Both the position numbers and the translations under genes were made by a program. 64,000 nt of DNA from Tsukamurella sp. TY48 (GTDB taxonomy: Bacteria; Actinomycetota; Actinomycetes; Mycobacteriales; Mycobacteriaceae): assembly GCF_019656655.1 (NCBI RefSeq), contig NZ_BPMV01000001.1, forward strand, positions 1,426,001-1,490,000, given 5' to 3'. Within the stretch, counting starts at the first letter, position 1, and each line of letters opens with the position of its first letter. The notes under the pieces were generated by a model. That model was not told the origin of the DNA. It saw only the letters and a program-made list of their open reading frames with translations, and did not search any database. Positions 1-8,581 of the stretch are shown here, in pieces.

Positions 1-402
1 ATCTACTGCGGCTTCACCGCGGGCGGGCGCGATGCCGACGAGACCTGGTCGCAGTACACCCGACTGCGGTCCGAGGTACCGAAGGATTCCCTGGCAGCGG
101 CACCGACCTACCCCAGCACGATCTGCCTCGGATGGCCCTACCCCGCCGACCGCCCCGACTGGGGATCGATCACCAGCTCCAGCCCCCTCATGCTCGGCGG
201 GCACCGCTACGAACGCTCCACTCCGTACTCGTGGGCCACCAACGCCAAAAAGGTGCTGCGCGGATCCCTGCTCACCGTGAACGACGGGCGGCACAGCGGC
301 ACCATCTTCACGCAGTGCGGCGCCGACCGCATCACGCAGTTCCTGCGCGGCGGTGATGCCCGTGACGGCGAATGTCTCACCGAGGAAGGGAAACTCCAGT
401 GA
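1..402 (+). CDS. C-terminal part of a TAP-like secreted alpha/beta hydrolase (5' cut by the window edge)
   Basis: The frame is open from base 1 to the TGA at 400-402, so only about 133 C-terminal residues are visible. The motif TPYSWATNAKKVL, a histidine in GRHSGTIF and a final pair of cysteines match the TAP-like C-terminal domain of actinobacterial tripeptidyl-aminopeptidase-type serine hydrolases (SlpD/SlpE type). In that family this domain supplies the catalytic histidine. The nucleophile and signal peptide would lie upstream of the window. The stop overlaps the ATG of the next gene by one base (TGATG), so the two are probably co-translated. Substrate is unknown. Confidence 0.75.
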   Translation: MYCGFTAGGRDADETWSQYTRLRSEVPKDSLAAAPTYPSTICLGWPYPADRPDWGSITSSSPLMLGGHRYERSTPYSWATNAKKVLRGSLLTVNDGRHSGTIFTQCGADRITQFLRGGDARDGECLTEEGKLQ

Positions 403-1226
403 TGATCACCCGGACCCGCACGGCCCTGGCCGCGTTCGGCGTCGCCCTGTTCGCGATCAGCGCGTGCGGCACGGCAGGCGAGAGCGCCTCGGTCGAGACG
501 GCGACGGATCCGACGAGCACCGTCGGACTGGCTTCTTTCGACGGGGGCTGCGCCGGCTCGGTCGTGGCCGTCGACGGTGCGCGGCCGTCCGACGCCGCCC
601 TGTTCCTCACCAATGGGCACTGCGATACCGATCGCGCCGTGTACGGGCGCGCCAATGTCGACCAACCCGGGCAGGCTTCGGCGGTGATCTCCACCGGCTC
701 CGCTACCCCCGGGGTCGCGGCCCAGGTGGACCGCCGCCTCTACTGGACCATGACCGGCACCGATGTCGCGCTGTTCCGACTCCAGCGGACCTACGGCGAT
801 CTCGCGGATCGCGGCATCAAACCCTTCCGCCTCAGCGACCGCAGGCCCGAGACGGGCGAGCGGATCACCGTCGCCACTCCCACCAAGCCCTACCGCTGCA
901 CGGTGGCGCGCACCGTCCCCACGGTGATGGAGATGGGTCTGCAGACGAACGATGTGCTCGCCTACAGCCCGGAGTGCGACACGGTGGCGGGCACCTCGGG
1001 TGCGCCGGTACTGGACGAGAAGGCGCAGATCATCGGGATCAACAACTCGCACAACACCTCCGGCGGGCAGTGCACCCGGAACGAGCCCTGCGAGGTGAGC
1101 CGGGAGGGCGTCGTCACGGTGAGCCGGGGAACCGGCTACGCGCCACCGGTGCGCGGCCTGGTCTCCTGCCTCACCGGCACCCGACTCGACCTCGGCAAGG
1201 TGGGGTGCTCCCTACCGAAGCCGTGA
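402..1226 (+). CDS. Trypsin-like serine protease lipoprotein
   Basis: A 274-residue exported protease. The N-terminus has basic residues, a hydrophobic stretch and a lipobox ending ISAC, so Cys22 should be lipidated and the protein anchored outside the membrane. The chymotrypsin-fold triad is readable: His73 in LTNGHC, Asp121 in GTDVALF and Ser199 in GTSGAP. Extra cysteines suggest disulfides in the exported domain. I chose the ATG at 402 because it sits just after the GAGGAAGGG ribosome site (382-390) and gives a proper signal; an upstream in-frame ATG at 372 would place that site inside the gene. It overlaps the preceding hydrolase stop by one base, suggesting a two-gene secreted-hydrolase operon. 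Substrate is unknown. Confidence 0.85.
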   Translation: MITRTRTALAAFGVALFAISACGTAGESASVETATDPTSTVGLASFDGGCAGSVVAVDGARPSDAALFLTNGHCDTDRAVYGRANVDQPGQASAVISTGSATPGVAAQVDRRLYWTMTGTDVALFRLQRTYGDLADRGIKPFRLSDRRPETGERITVATPTKPYRCTVARTVPTVMEMGLQTNDVLAYSPECDTVAGTSGAPVLDEKAQIIGINNSHNTSGGQCTRNEPCEVSREGVVTVSRGTGYAPPVRGLVSCLTGTRLDLGKVGCSLPKP

Positions 1227-1249
1227 TCGGGACCAGGACCAGGACGGGC

Positions 1250-1741
1250 TTAGGCCGATCCCAGGTACTTCTCGGTGTCGCGCTGCAGCCACTTCACCAC
1301 GAGCCCCACGGGCAGTCCGCTGAGCCCGATCACCTTGGCGCCGCCGACCGGCTCGATGAGCAGCGTCCAGGTGAACAGCGATCCCCCCTCGGGCAGCGCC
1401 TCCACCCGGTACTTCTCGGCGAGCCGGGAGAGGCCGGGTGCGGTCGCGGACTGCACGTAGAAGGCCTTCTCGCAGAGGTCCTCCGACTCCTCCCAGGAGT
1501 AGAAGATCTCGTCGGCGCTGATACCGGGACCGAGCGTCACGGTGCGGGTGGAGCCCGCGGCGAAGGGCCGCGGGCTGGTCCACTCGATCTTGCGGATCCC
1601 GTTGCACCAGTGCAGCGGGGTATCGGAGGTCAGCTCGCCCCACACCCACTCGACGGGGCGCGCCGACCGCACGGAGAACTCGTAGACGCCGGGGTTCCCC
1701 GGGGTCAGATCGGCGGGCAGGACGGGTTTGAGAGCGGGCAT
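1250..1741 (-). CDS. SRPBCC (polyketide cyclase/START-like) family protein
   Basis: A 163-residue single-domain protein with the alternating pattern of a START/Bet v1 fold (VEWVWGELTSDTPLHW near the start, then strands, then a final long helix PVGLVVKWLQRDTEKYL). Members of this superfamily bind hydrophobic ligands or act as cyclases, so no exact role can be given. AGGAG lies 5 bases before the ATG. It follows the aminotransferase gene by 17 bases on the same strand, so the pair is probably one operon. It could act on, or carry, a product of the aminotransferase; that is inference only. Confidence 0.75.
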   Translation of the reverse strand: MPALKPVLPADLTPGNPGVYEFSVRSARPVEWVWGELTSDTPLHWCNGIRKIEWTSPRPFAAGSTRTVTLGPGISADEIFYSWEESEDLCEKAFYVQSATAPGLSRLAEKYRVEALPEGGSLFTWTLLIEPVGGAKVIGLSGLPVGLVVKWLQRDTEKYLGSA

Positions 1742-1758
1742 GACGTCTCCTGGCTCGG

Positions 1759-3144
1759 TCAGACGGTGTGCGCGTCGGCCACGTTCAGCGCGTCGTCGAT
1801 GATCGCCAGGCCCTCACGGGCCTCGTCGACGGAGACGTTGCACGGCGGCACCACGTGGATGCGGTTGTAGTTGGCGAAGGGCAGCAGGCCACCCTTCTTG
1901 AGGGCCGCGATGGTCTCGTTCATCGCGGGGCTGCTGCCACCGTACGGCGCGAGCGGCTCACGCGTGTCCCGATCGCGGACCAGCTCGATCGCGAAGAAGA
2001 CGCCCTCGCCGCGCACATCGCCCACGGACGGGTGCTTGGCCTTGAACTCCTCGAGGGTCGGCCGGATCACCTCGTCGCCGATCTGCGCGGCGTTCTCCAC
2101 CATGCGCTCCTCGGTCATGGCGTTGATGGTCGCGACCGCCGAGGCGGTGGCGAGCGGGTGGCCCGAGTAGGTGAGGCCGCCCGGGTAGGGCTTGTCGGCG
2201 AAGGTGGCGGCGATCTCCGCGCCGATCGCGACGCCGCCGAGCGGGACGTATCCGCTGTTCACGCCCTTGGCGAAGGTCAGCAGATCGGGCACCACGGGGC
2301 CGGCGGCGGTGGCGCCGTGCTCGATGGCGAACCACTTGCCGGTGCGGCCGAAGCCGGACATCACCTCGTCGGCGATCATGACGATGCCGTACTTGGTGCA
2401 CAGCTCGCGCACGCCCGCCAGGTAGCCGGGCGGGGGCACCATGATGCCGGGGGTGCCGGGGATGGACTCGAGGATGATCGCCGCGATGGTGCCGGGGCCC
2501 TCGAGCACGATGGTGCGCTCCAGGTGCTCGAGCGCCCGCTGGCTCTCCTGCTCCTCGGTCTCGGCGTAGAAGGAGCTGCGGTACAGGAACGGCCCGTCGA
2601 AGTGCGCGACCGCCTGGGCGCCGTGGTCGTTGGCGAACCGGCGGGTGTCGCCGGTGACGTTGATCGACAGCTCGGTGCCGCCGTGGTAGCTGCGGTAGCG
2701 GCTGAGCACCTTCTGCCGGCCGGTGTGCACGCGCGCCATCCGGATGGCGTGCTCGTTGGCGTCCGCACCGCCGTTGGTGAAGAAGACCTTGTCCAGATCG
2801 CCGGGGGTGCGCTCGGCGATGAGGCGGGCGGCCTCGCTGCGGGCCTCGTTGACGTGCTGCGGCGCGATGGTGCAGATCTTCGCGGCCTGCTCGGCGATCG
2901 CGGCCACGACCTTCGGGTGCTGGTGCCCGATGTTGGTGTTCACCATCTGTGAGCTGAAGTCGAGCAGCTTGTTGCCCTGCCCGTCCCACACGTAGGAGCC
3001 CTCGGTGGCGACGATCGTCATCGGGTTGATCTGGGCCTGGGCCGACCAGGAGTGGAAGACGTGCGCGCGGTCCAGCTCGTGGGCGCGCGCTCCGGCGGCG
3101 GTCGCCTCGTCGATGGTCCTGCCGTCGGGTAGCAGTTCAGTCAT
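1759..3144 (-). CDS. Class III PLP-dependent aminotransferase
   Basis: A 461-residue fold-type I transaminase of normal length. Visible signatures: the glycine-rich FFTNGGADANEHAIRMAR (about 121-138), which holds the cofactor phosphate; YHGG (153-156) with the residue that stacks on PLP; IADEVMSGFGRTG (257-269) with the cofactor-binding acidic residue; and TFAKGVNSGY with the Schiff-base Lys293. It should transfer an amino group between an omega-amino compound and a keto acid in the cytoplasm. The SIPGTPGIMVPPPGYL segment suggests the taurine/aspartate-aminotransferase-like subgroup, but the substrate cannot be read. GGAG precedes the ATG. It heads an operon with the SRPBCC gene and is divergent from glutaminase across 148 bases. 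Confidence 0.88.
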   Translation of the reverse strand: MTELLPDGRTIDEATAAGARAHELDRAHVFHSWSAQAQINPMTIVATEGSYVWDGQGNKLLDFSSQMVNTNIGHQHPKVVAAIAEQAAKICTIAPQHVNEARSEAARLIAERTPGDLDKVFFTNGGADANEHAIRMARVHTGRQKVLSRYRSYHGGTELSINVTGDTRRFANDHGAQAVAHFDGPFLYRSSFYAETEEQESQRALEHLERTIVLEGPGTIAAIILESIPGTPGIMVPPPGYLAGVRELCTKYGIVMIADEVMSGFGRTGKWFAIEHGATAAGPVVPDLLTFAKGVNSGYVPLGGVAIGAEIAATFADKPYPGGLTYSGHPLATASAVATINAMTEERMVENAAQIGDEVIRPTLEEFKAKHPSVGDVRGEGVFFAIELVRDRDTREPLAPYGGSSPAMNETIAALKKGGLLPFANYNRIHVVPPCNVSVDEAREGLAIIDDALNVADAHTV

Positions 3145-3292
3145 ATCAATTTCTCCATGTAATTCGACGGCGATATCGGCTGGTCTGCGCTGCTCACCTG
3201 GGTTTCGTCGCGGTACGTAGCACGATACTCACCTCTGTCGCAGAGCTACGGACCGGCCAGCGTCCACCGGACATCTTCGCTAGCTTCGAGGT

Positions 3293-4531
3293 ATGCCTGA
3301 GCAAACGATCGGCGATTCCATCAGCACCGACAACCCCGTCAACGCCGCCATGGCACGCGTGCTCGACGACGTGCGCCGGGAGGACCACCCCGGCCACGTG
3401 GCCGACTACATCCCGCAGCTGGCGAAGGTCGACCCGGACCAGTTCGGCATCGCGGCCGTATCGGTGCGCGGGCACAGCTACGCCACCGGCGACTACCGGG
3501 TGCAGTTCACCATCCAGTCGATGTCCAAGCCCTTCGTGTACGCCCTGGCGCTGCAGGAGCTGGGCACCACCGCGGTGTGCGAGCGGATCGGTGTCGAGCC
3601 CAGCGGCGAGGCCTTCAACGCGATCAGCTTCGACCCGTCGGGCCGCCCGGAGAATCCGCTCATCAACGCCGGCGCGATCGTGTCCACTTCGCTCATCCCC
3701 GCGGACAGCGGCCCCGAACGCTACGAGAAGATCCGGGCGGGCCTGTCTCGCTTCGCCGGCCGCGATCTCGAACTCGACGAGTCGGTGTACAAGTCCGAGT
3801 CCGAGACCGGCTTCCGCAATCTGGCGCTCGCCGCACTCGCGAAATCGACCAATGCCCTGCGGGTCCCGGTCGAGGACGCGCTCGATCCGTACTTCCGGCA
3901 GTGCTCGCTGCTGGTCGATGCGCACGACATCGCCGTCATGGGCGCCACCCTGGCGAACGGCGGGGTGAACCCGTGCACCGGCGAACGCGTGGTGGACACC
4001 GTGGTGGCCCGGCACACCCTGTCGGTGATGACGGGGTGCGGCATGTACGACCGGTCCGGCGCGTGGATGTGCTCGGTGGGCATCCCGGCCAAGTCCGGCG
4101 TCGGCGGCGGCATCGTCGCGGCGGCCCCGGGCGAGTACGGCGTGGGCGTCTTCTCGCCGCCGCTCGACGAGGCCGGGAACTCGGCGCGCGGGGTGGCGGT
4201 GCTGCAGAAGATGAGCAGTGAGTTCGGCCTGCACCTGCTGGACCGCCCGATGACACCGGTGAGCGCGCTGGAGAGCATCACCACCGATCCGTCGACGGGC
4301 CACATCACGCTGAAGCTGCGTGGCGAGGTGGACTTCGTGGCGGTCGAGGAGGTGGTGCACGAGGCGCTGCGCGCAGGCCGCGTGCAGCAGGGCAACACGG
4401 TGATCCTCGACCTCACCAACGCCACCCGGATCAGCGTCGTCTCGGCGTACCTGATCAACCAGCTCGTCGCCGACGTGGGCTACGGGGCCCGCGTGGTCAT
4501 CGTCGACCCGTCGGGCCTGCTGCCCGGCTAG
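3293..4531 (+). CDS. glsA: Glutaminase A with C-terminal STAS domain
   Basis: A 412-residue protein hydrolysing glutamine to glutamate and ammonia. The first 305 or so residues are the glutaminase fold, related to serine beta-lactamases. The catalytic Ser76-x-x-Lys79 sits in QSMSKPF, and NPLINAGAIV and a glycine-rich KSGVGGGI segment follow. Residues from about 325 to the end (DPSTGHITLKLRGEVDF onward, with a DLTNATRISVV stretch) form a STAS domain like anti-sigma antagonists. STAS domains bind protein partners or nucleotides, so the fusion may regulate activity or location (inference). The ATG follows a close GAGGT. It is transcribed divergently from the aminotransferase. Confidence 0.92.
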   Translation: MPEQTIGDSISTDNPVNAAMARVLDDVRREDHPGHVADYIPQLAKVDPDQFGIAAVSVRGHSYATGDYRVQFTIQSMSKPFVYALALQELGTTAVCERIGVEPSGEAFNAISFDPSGRPENPLINAGAIVSTSLIPADSGPERYEKIRAGLSRFAGRDLELDESVYKSESETGFRNLALAALAKSTNALRVPVEDALDPYFRQCSLLVDAHDIAVMGATLANGGVNPCTGERVVDTVVARHTLSVMTGCGMYDRSGAWMCSVGIPAKSGVGGGIVAAAPGEYGVGVFSPPLDEAGNSARGVAVLQKMSSEFGLHLLDRPMTPVSALESITTDPSTGHITLKLRGEVDFVAVEEVVHEALRAGRVQQGNTVILDLTNATRISVVSAYLINQLVADVGYGARVVIVDPSGLLPG

Positions 4532-4554
4532 CCACCGAGACCAGGGGGAACGTC

Positions 4555-5052
4555 ATGGGATGGAACGTATCGATTCTGCACATCGCGGCACCGGGACCGG
4601 ACGCGGGAGGCGCCCTGATCCTCGGCGACGACCGGCGGCAGGACCCGGCGGGCGACGACGACGCCTGGGCGGGCACCGTCGGCGCCGGCACCGCGGTGGT
4701 GAGCGGCGGCGTGCTCGATCCGGATGCGGTGCAACGGTTCGCCGCGCAGGTCGGCGTACCGGTCACCAGCGTGATGATCGGGAACACCGGCGGCGCCTAC
4801 GGCATCGAGGTCTTCCGCGACGGTGCCCTGGTGCGCCGCGTGGGTGAGACGGACGACGGCTTCTCCGATCAGTCGGGGACACCGCTGCCGCAGGAGTCCG
4901 CTCCCGAGGTGGTGGGCGAGAAGCACTCGGAGGACCGGTATTTCGCGCTCTTCGCCGCGATCGCCGGGATCGACGATCTGCGCTTCCTCACGGACGCGGA
5001 CTTCGCCCGGGTGCTGGCGCCGGAGCTGACCTTCGACCTCGACGAGGGCTGA
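4555..5052 (+). CDS. Conserved hypothetical protein, unknown function
   Basis: A 165-residue acidic soluble protein with no signal peptide or membrane segment. I do not recognise the family. The first half is rich in glycine and aspartate; the second half (KHSEDRYFALFAAIAGID and so on) looks helical. AGGGGGAA precedes the ATG at good spacing. It begins 24 bases after the glutaminase stop on the same strand, so the two are probably co-transcribed. It ends 13 bases before the convergent M23 gene. Confidence 0.65.
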   Translation: MGWNVSILHIAAPGPDAGGALILGDDRRQDPAGDDDAWAGTVGAGTAVVSGGVLDPDAVQRFAAQVGVPVTSVMIGNTGGAYGIEVFRDGALVRRVGETDDGFSDQSGTPLPQESAPEVVGEKHSEDRYFALFAAIAGIDDLRFLTDADFARVLAPELTFDLDEG

Positions 5053-5064
5053 TGGGGCGTCCGC

Positions 5065-5940
5065 CTACCCGGGGCGGGCGACCAGCAGCTCACCGTCGGC
5101 CGGCACCCCGGGGTACGGGTCGCTCGGCGGTGCCGCGGTCACACCGTCGGGCAGGTCGGCGTCCGCAGGTTCGACCGCGACATCGCGCAGTCGCAGCGGC
5201 AGCCCGAGCGCGATGCTCACGGATGTGCGGTCCATGAGCTGCGCGTGCACGTGCGGCACCGAGGAGTTACCGGAGTTGCCGCACGCCGCGATCACCTCGC
5301 CCGCGCGCACCCGGTCCCCCACGCGCACCCGCAGCGATCCCCGGCGCAGGTGCGCCACCATGGCGAAGGCACCGTCGTCGGATCGCACGATCACGTGGTT
5401 GCCCACGATCCATCCCGGACCCCCGAGCTCGCGGATCACGCCTTCGAGCATCAGGTAGGCCGTCGCGAGTTTCGATGTGCGGCACCGGTGGTCGCGCCGC
5501 CACCCGGACGCCCGGACCACCTCGCCGTCGACCATCGCGTGCACGGGGTCGCCGAAGCCTGCGATGGTGTCCGGCCGCGCCCACCCGGTGCCCCAGTCCG
5601 TGCCGCCCTCGTCGGGCCATCGCGCGAGGTCGATCGCATAGGCCTGCCCGTAGGCCCGGACCCCGTGGCTCGGGACCCTGCTCGACGGGCTGTTCACCGC
5701 GAGCCAGCGCCCGCCGACCGGCGAAGCGACGGTGCGGGACGGATCGTCCTCGGCCTCGACCGGCCGGGAGAAGCCCGCCACCACCCCGATCGCGGCTGCG
5801 ACCGCGGCGACGCCGGCGATCTGCGGATCGGTGGTGAGGATCGCCGATGCCAGGAAGACCAGCGCACCGGCGAGGACCAGGACGGTGCGCCAGCGGTAGG
5901 CGGTGGTCCACAGCTGCGCGAACATCCCGACTCCAATCAT
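5065..5940 (-). CDS. M23 (LytM-type) metallopeptidase with N-terminal membrane segments
   Basis: A 291-residue protein. Residues about 15-60 form two hydrophobic helices that anchor it; the rest should be outside the membrane. The C-terminal half is an M23 zinc-peptidase core: a first metal-ligand region around SHGVRAYGQAYAIDL, a central VHAMVDGEVV beta core, NHVIVRSDDGAFAMVAHL, and the hallmark PHVHAQL with the HxH pair. M23 enzymes cut cross-bridges in peptidoglycan or act as scaffolds. The first ligand motif is not the textbook HxxxD, so activity should not be assumed. A second in-frame ATG lies five codons in. Monocistronic and convergent with the preceding gene. Confidence 0.8.
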   Translation of the reverse strand: MIGVGMFAQLWTTAYRWRTVLVLAGALVFLASAILTTDPQIAGVAAVAAAIGVVAGFSRPVEAEDDPSRTVASPVGGRWLAVNSPSSRVPSHGVRAYGQAYAIDLARWPDEGGTDWGTGWARPDTIAGFGDPVHAMVDGEVVRASGWRRDHRCRTSKLATAYLMLEGVIRELGGPGWIVGNHVIVRSDDGAFAMVAHLRRGSLRVRVGDRVRAGEVIAACGNSGNSSVPHVHAQLMDRTSVSIALGLPLRLRDVAVEPADADLPDGVTAAPPSDPYPGVPADGELLVARPG

Positions 5941-5998
5941 CCGTAATTCCGGATTTTCAGACTATCAGACGGGGGGCCGCGCCGCCCGGGCCCCAGGA

Positions 5999-6043
5999 CG
6001 ACGAAGCCCGCGACAGTCTGCGCGACTGTCGCGGGCTTCGTCG
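5999..6043 (-). terminator. Intrinsic (I-shaped) terminator of fadD
   Basis: A perfect 20-base-pair inverted repeat (5999-6018 with 6024-6043) with a 5-base loop, starting 10 bases past the fadD stop. There is no strong T-tract on either side, as is common for actinobacterial terminators. Confidence 0.85.
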
Positions 6044-6052
6044 ATCCGTCGA

Positions 6053-7696
6053 TCAGGCGCGCGAATCGACCACCGGGTAGGCGTCGTCGGCGTACTCGGC
6101 GCGGATCAGCTTCTTGTCGAACTTGCCCACCGAGGTCTTCGGCACCTCGGCGACGAAGGCCCAGCGCTCCGGAATCTGCCACTTGGGCAACAGATCCGCG
6201 AGGAAGGCGCGCTGCTTCTCGGCGTCCGCATCGGCCGGGTCCTTCACCACGGCCAGCACGAAGGGGCGCTCGTCCCACTTGTCGTCGGGCACGCCGACCA
6301 CTGCGGCCTCGGCGATCGTCGGGTTGCTCATCACGGTGTTCTCCAGCTCGACGGAGCTGATCCACTCGCCACCGGTCTTGATCATGTCCTTGGTGCGGTC
6401 GCGGATGGTCATGAAGCCGTCGGGGCTGATGCTCGCGACATCGCCGGTGCGCAGCCAGCCGTCGTGGAACTTGGACTCGTCCACCACGTTCCCCTCGGGC
6501 GAGTAGTAGGCGCCGGTGATCCAGGGGCCGCGCACCTCGAGCTCGCCGGAGGACTCGCCGTCCCAGGGCTGCTCGTTGCCCTCGTCGTCGATGAGCCGCG
6601 CCTGCACCGAGGCCGGGAAGCGGCCCTGCGTGACGCGGTAGGCGAATTCCTTGTCCTCGTCCTCGATGCCGAAGGGCGGCCGCGAGACCGAACCGAGCGG
6701 CGAGGTCTCCGTCATGCCCCAGGCGTGCACGATGCGGGTGCCCAGCTTGTCGAAGGCCCGGATCATCGACGGGGGCACGGCGGCACCGCCGACGACCACC
6801 TCACGCAGGTGCGAGATGTCCTGCGGCGTCGCGGCGAGCTGCGCGGCCACGCCCTGCCAGATGGTGGGCACGGCGGCGGCGAAGGTGGGCTTCGCGGCGG
6901 CCATGATCTGCAGCAGCGGCTCCGGCTGCAGGAAGCGGTCGGGCATCACCAGGGTGATGCCGCCCATCATCGCGGCGTAGGGCAGGCCCCACGACATCAC
7001 GTGGAACATCGGGACGATGGCGAGCACCGAATCCGCGTTGCCCAGAGACATTCCCGAGCTGGAGTTGACCTGCATCGAGTGCAGCCAGATGCTGCGGTGG
7101 CTGTAGACCACGCCCTTGGGGTCGCCCGTGGTGCCCGAGGTGTAACACATGACCGCCGGGTCGCGCTCGTCGATCTCGGGCCAGTCGAAGGTCGTCGGCT
7201 CACCGTCGAGCAGCTCGTCGAGGCTGTGCACGGTGATGCCCTCGGGCGCCTCCAGCGCCTCCTTCGGGCCGTTCGTCACGATCACGTGCTGCACGTTCGG
7301 GGTGGCGGCGATGTACTTCGAGAGCAGCGGCGCGACCGAGGCGTCCACCAGGATCACCTTGTCGTCGGCCTGCTTGATGATGAAGACGGCCTGCTCGGGC
7401 GAGAGTCGCAGGTTCAGCGTGTGCAGCACCGCACCCATCGCGGGCACGCCCGCGTAGGCCACCTGGTGCTCGTTGTTGTTCCACATGAAGGTGGCCACGC
7501 GATCGCCGCGCTGCACGCCCAGCTTGGTGAGCGCGTGCGCCAGCTGCGCCGCCTTGTCGCCGATCTCGGCGAACGAGGCGTCGCGGAGCTCGGTACCGGT
7601 CCAGGTGGTGATCTTGGCCTCGGGGAAAACGCGGCGGCTGTACTCGACGAGCCGAGCGATGCTCAGCTCACCATCCTGCATCGTGGTCGCAATCAC
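6053..7696 (-). CDS. fadD: Fatty-acyl-CoA synthetase (ANL superfamily)
   Basis: A 547-residue adenylate-forming enzyme that activates fatty acids to acyl-CoA with ATP. The phosphate loop is CYTSGTTGDPKGVVYSH (184-200). Further signatures are WGMTETSPLG, the hinge region GWLRTGDVASI, and the C-terminal lysine motif KTSVGKFDKK. Length and motifs fit medium/long-chain FadD proteins; chain length cannot be read. The start is GTG at 7696 with AGAAGGAG about 11 bases upstream; a later ATG at 7681 has no ribosome site. An operator-like palindrome at 7757-7770 sits 61-74 bases upstream and nearly matches one at fadE5, so joint control with beta-oxidation genes is likely. A perfect terminator follows. 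Confidence 0.92.
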   Translation of the reverse strand: MIATTMQDGELSIARLVEYSRRVFPEAKITTWTGTELRDASFAEIGDKAAQLAHALTKLGVQRGDRVATFMWNNNEHQVAYAGVPAMGAVLHTLNLRLSPEQAVFIIKQADDKVILVDASVAPLLSKYIAATPNVQHVIVTNGPKEALEAPEGITVHSLDELLDGEPTTFDWPEIDERDPAVMCYTSGTTGDPKGVVYSHRSIWLHSMQVNSSSGMSLGNADSVLAIVPMFHVMSWGLPYAAMMGGITLVMPDRFLQPEPLLQIMAAAKPTFAAAVPTIWQGVAAQLAATPQDISHLREVVVGGAAVPPSMIRAFDKLGTRIVHAWGMTETSPLGSVSRPPFGIEDEDKEFAYRVTQGRFPASVQARLIDDEGNEQPWDGESSGELEVRGPWITGAYYSPEGNVVDESKFHDGWLRTGDVASISPDGFMTIRDRTKDMIKTGGEWISSVELENTVMSNPTIAEAAVVGVPDDKWDERPFVLAVVKDPADADAEKQRAFLADLLPKWQIPERWAFVAEVPKTSVGKFDKKLIRAEYADDAYPVVDSRA

Positions 7697-7756
7697 GGTG
7701 GGGTGGACTCCTTCTGACGAAGATCTCGACGAAATCTGGTGCGGGCCGGCCGGCTG

Positions 7757-7770
7757 TTACTGGCTGGTGA
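7757..7770 (-). promoter_or_regulatory. Operator-like palindrome upstream of fadD
   Basis: TTACTGGCTGGTGA differs in one base from the second fadE5 operator at 14455-14468. It covers the last codons and stop of the SDR gene and lies 61-74 bases before the fadD start. A regulatory role is inferred from the match and position. Confidence 0.5.
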
Positions 7771-8527
7771 TCCGGTTGATCAGGCGCACGATGGCGCGCG
7801 GTGCGAATTTACTCGAATTGGACAGCACCGTGGTGAGAGTTCCGACGGAATAGTGCACGCGCGGAAGGTACGGCAGTTGCACACCGGGGTGCACCGAGTT
7901 CCACACCTGATCGGCCACCTCCTCGGGGGTGATGTTCACTCCGAGGGTGCGGGTGCTCTTCGCGTCGGTCTCGGCGAGCGCGGTCTTGGCCCACAGCGGC
8001 CAGATCGCGACCACCCGGATCCCGTGCTTCTCCCACTCGAGTTCGAGCGCCTCGGTGAAACCGGAGACGTAGAACTTGGCGGCGCTGTAGGTAGCGATGC
8101 CCGGCTGGCCGTAGATCGCCGAGGCCGAGCTGATGTTCACCAGGTGGGCGCCCTTCACCCCGGTGAGGTAGGGCAGGGCGGCTTTCGCACCGTAGGTGAC
8201 GCCGAGCGCGTCGATGTCGATCTGCAGCTTGATCTGCTCGGGGGTGATCTCGTCGAGGTCGCCGCTGAACAGGACGCCGGCGTTGTTGTCGAGCACGGTG
8301 AGGGTGCCGCCGGTGTGGGTGGCGAAGTCGGCGAGGGCCTGCTCCCACTGCCGGAAGTCGCGGACGTCCAGCGTGCCGGTCACGATCTCCGGGTGCTCCG
8401 CCTTGAGTTCATCGAGTGCGGTCTGGTTGACGTCGTACACGCCGACGGTCCAGCCCTCGGACAGGAAGCGCAGAGCGGTGGCACGGCCGATTCCGGACGC
8501 GCCTCCGGAGATGAAGATCGATGGCAT
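7757..8527 (-). CDS. SDR-family oxidoreductase
   Basis: A 256-residue classical short-chain dehydrogenase/reductase. The nucleotide-binding motif GGASGIG is at residues 8-14, the structural motif DNNAG appears at about 83, and the catalytic Ser and YSAAK (about 149-153) are present. It reduces or oxidises a hydroxyl/keto group with NAD(P)(H); the substrate is unknown. I prefer the ATG at 8527; the frame also opens at a TTG and a GTG a few codons earlier. The long C-terminal extension (after about 190) is hydrophobic and basic. It lies directly upstream of fadD on the same strand (60-base gap), so the genes may share a transcript or serve the same lipid substrates. Confidence 0.85.
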   Translation of the reverse strand: MPSIFISGGASGIGRATALRFLSEGWTVGVYDVNQTALDELKAEHPEIVTGTLDVRDFRQWEQALADFATHTGGTLTVLDNNAGVLFSGDLDEITPEQIKLQIDIDALGVTYGAKAALPYLTGVKGAHLVNISSASAIYGQPGIATYSAAKFYVSGFTEALELEWEKHGIRVVAIWPLWAKTALAETDAKSTRTLGVNITPEEVADQVWNSVHPGVQLPYLPRVHYSVGTLTTVLSNSSKFAPRAIVRLINRITSQ

Positions 8528-8581
8528 GGCCACCAACCTACCTGCCGGTCAGGGCACGGTAAAGGCCCTACTGAACAACAC

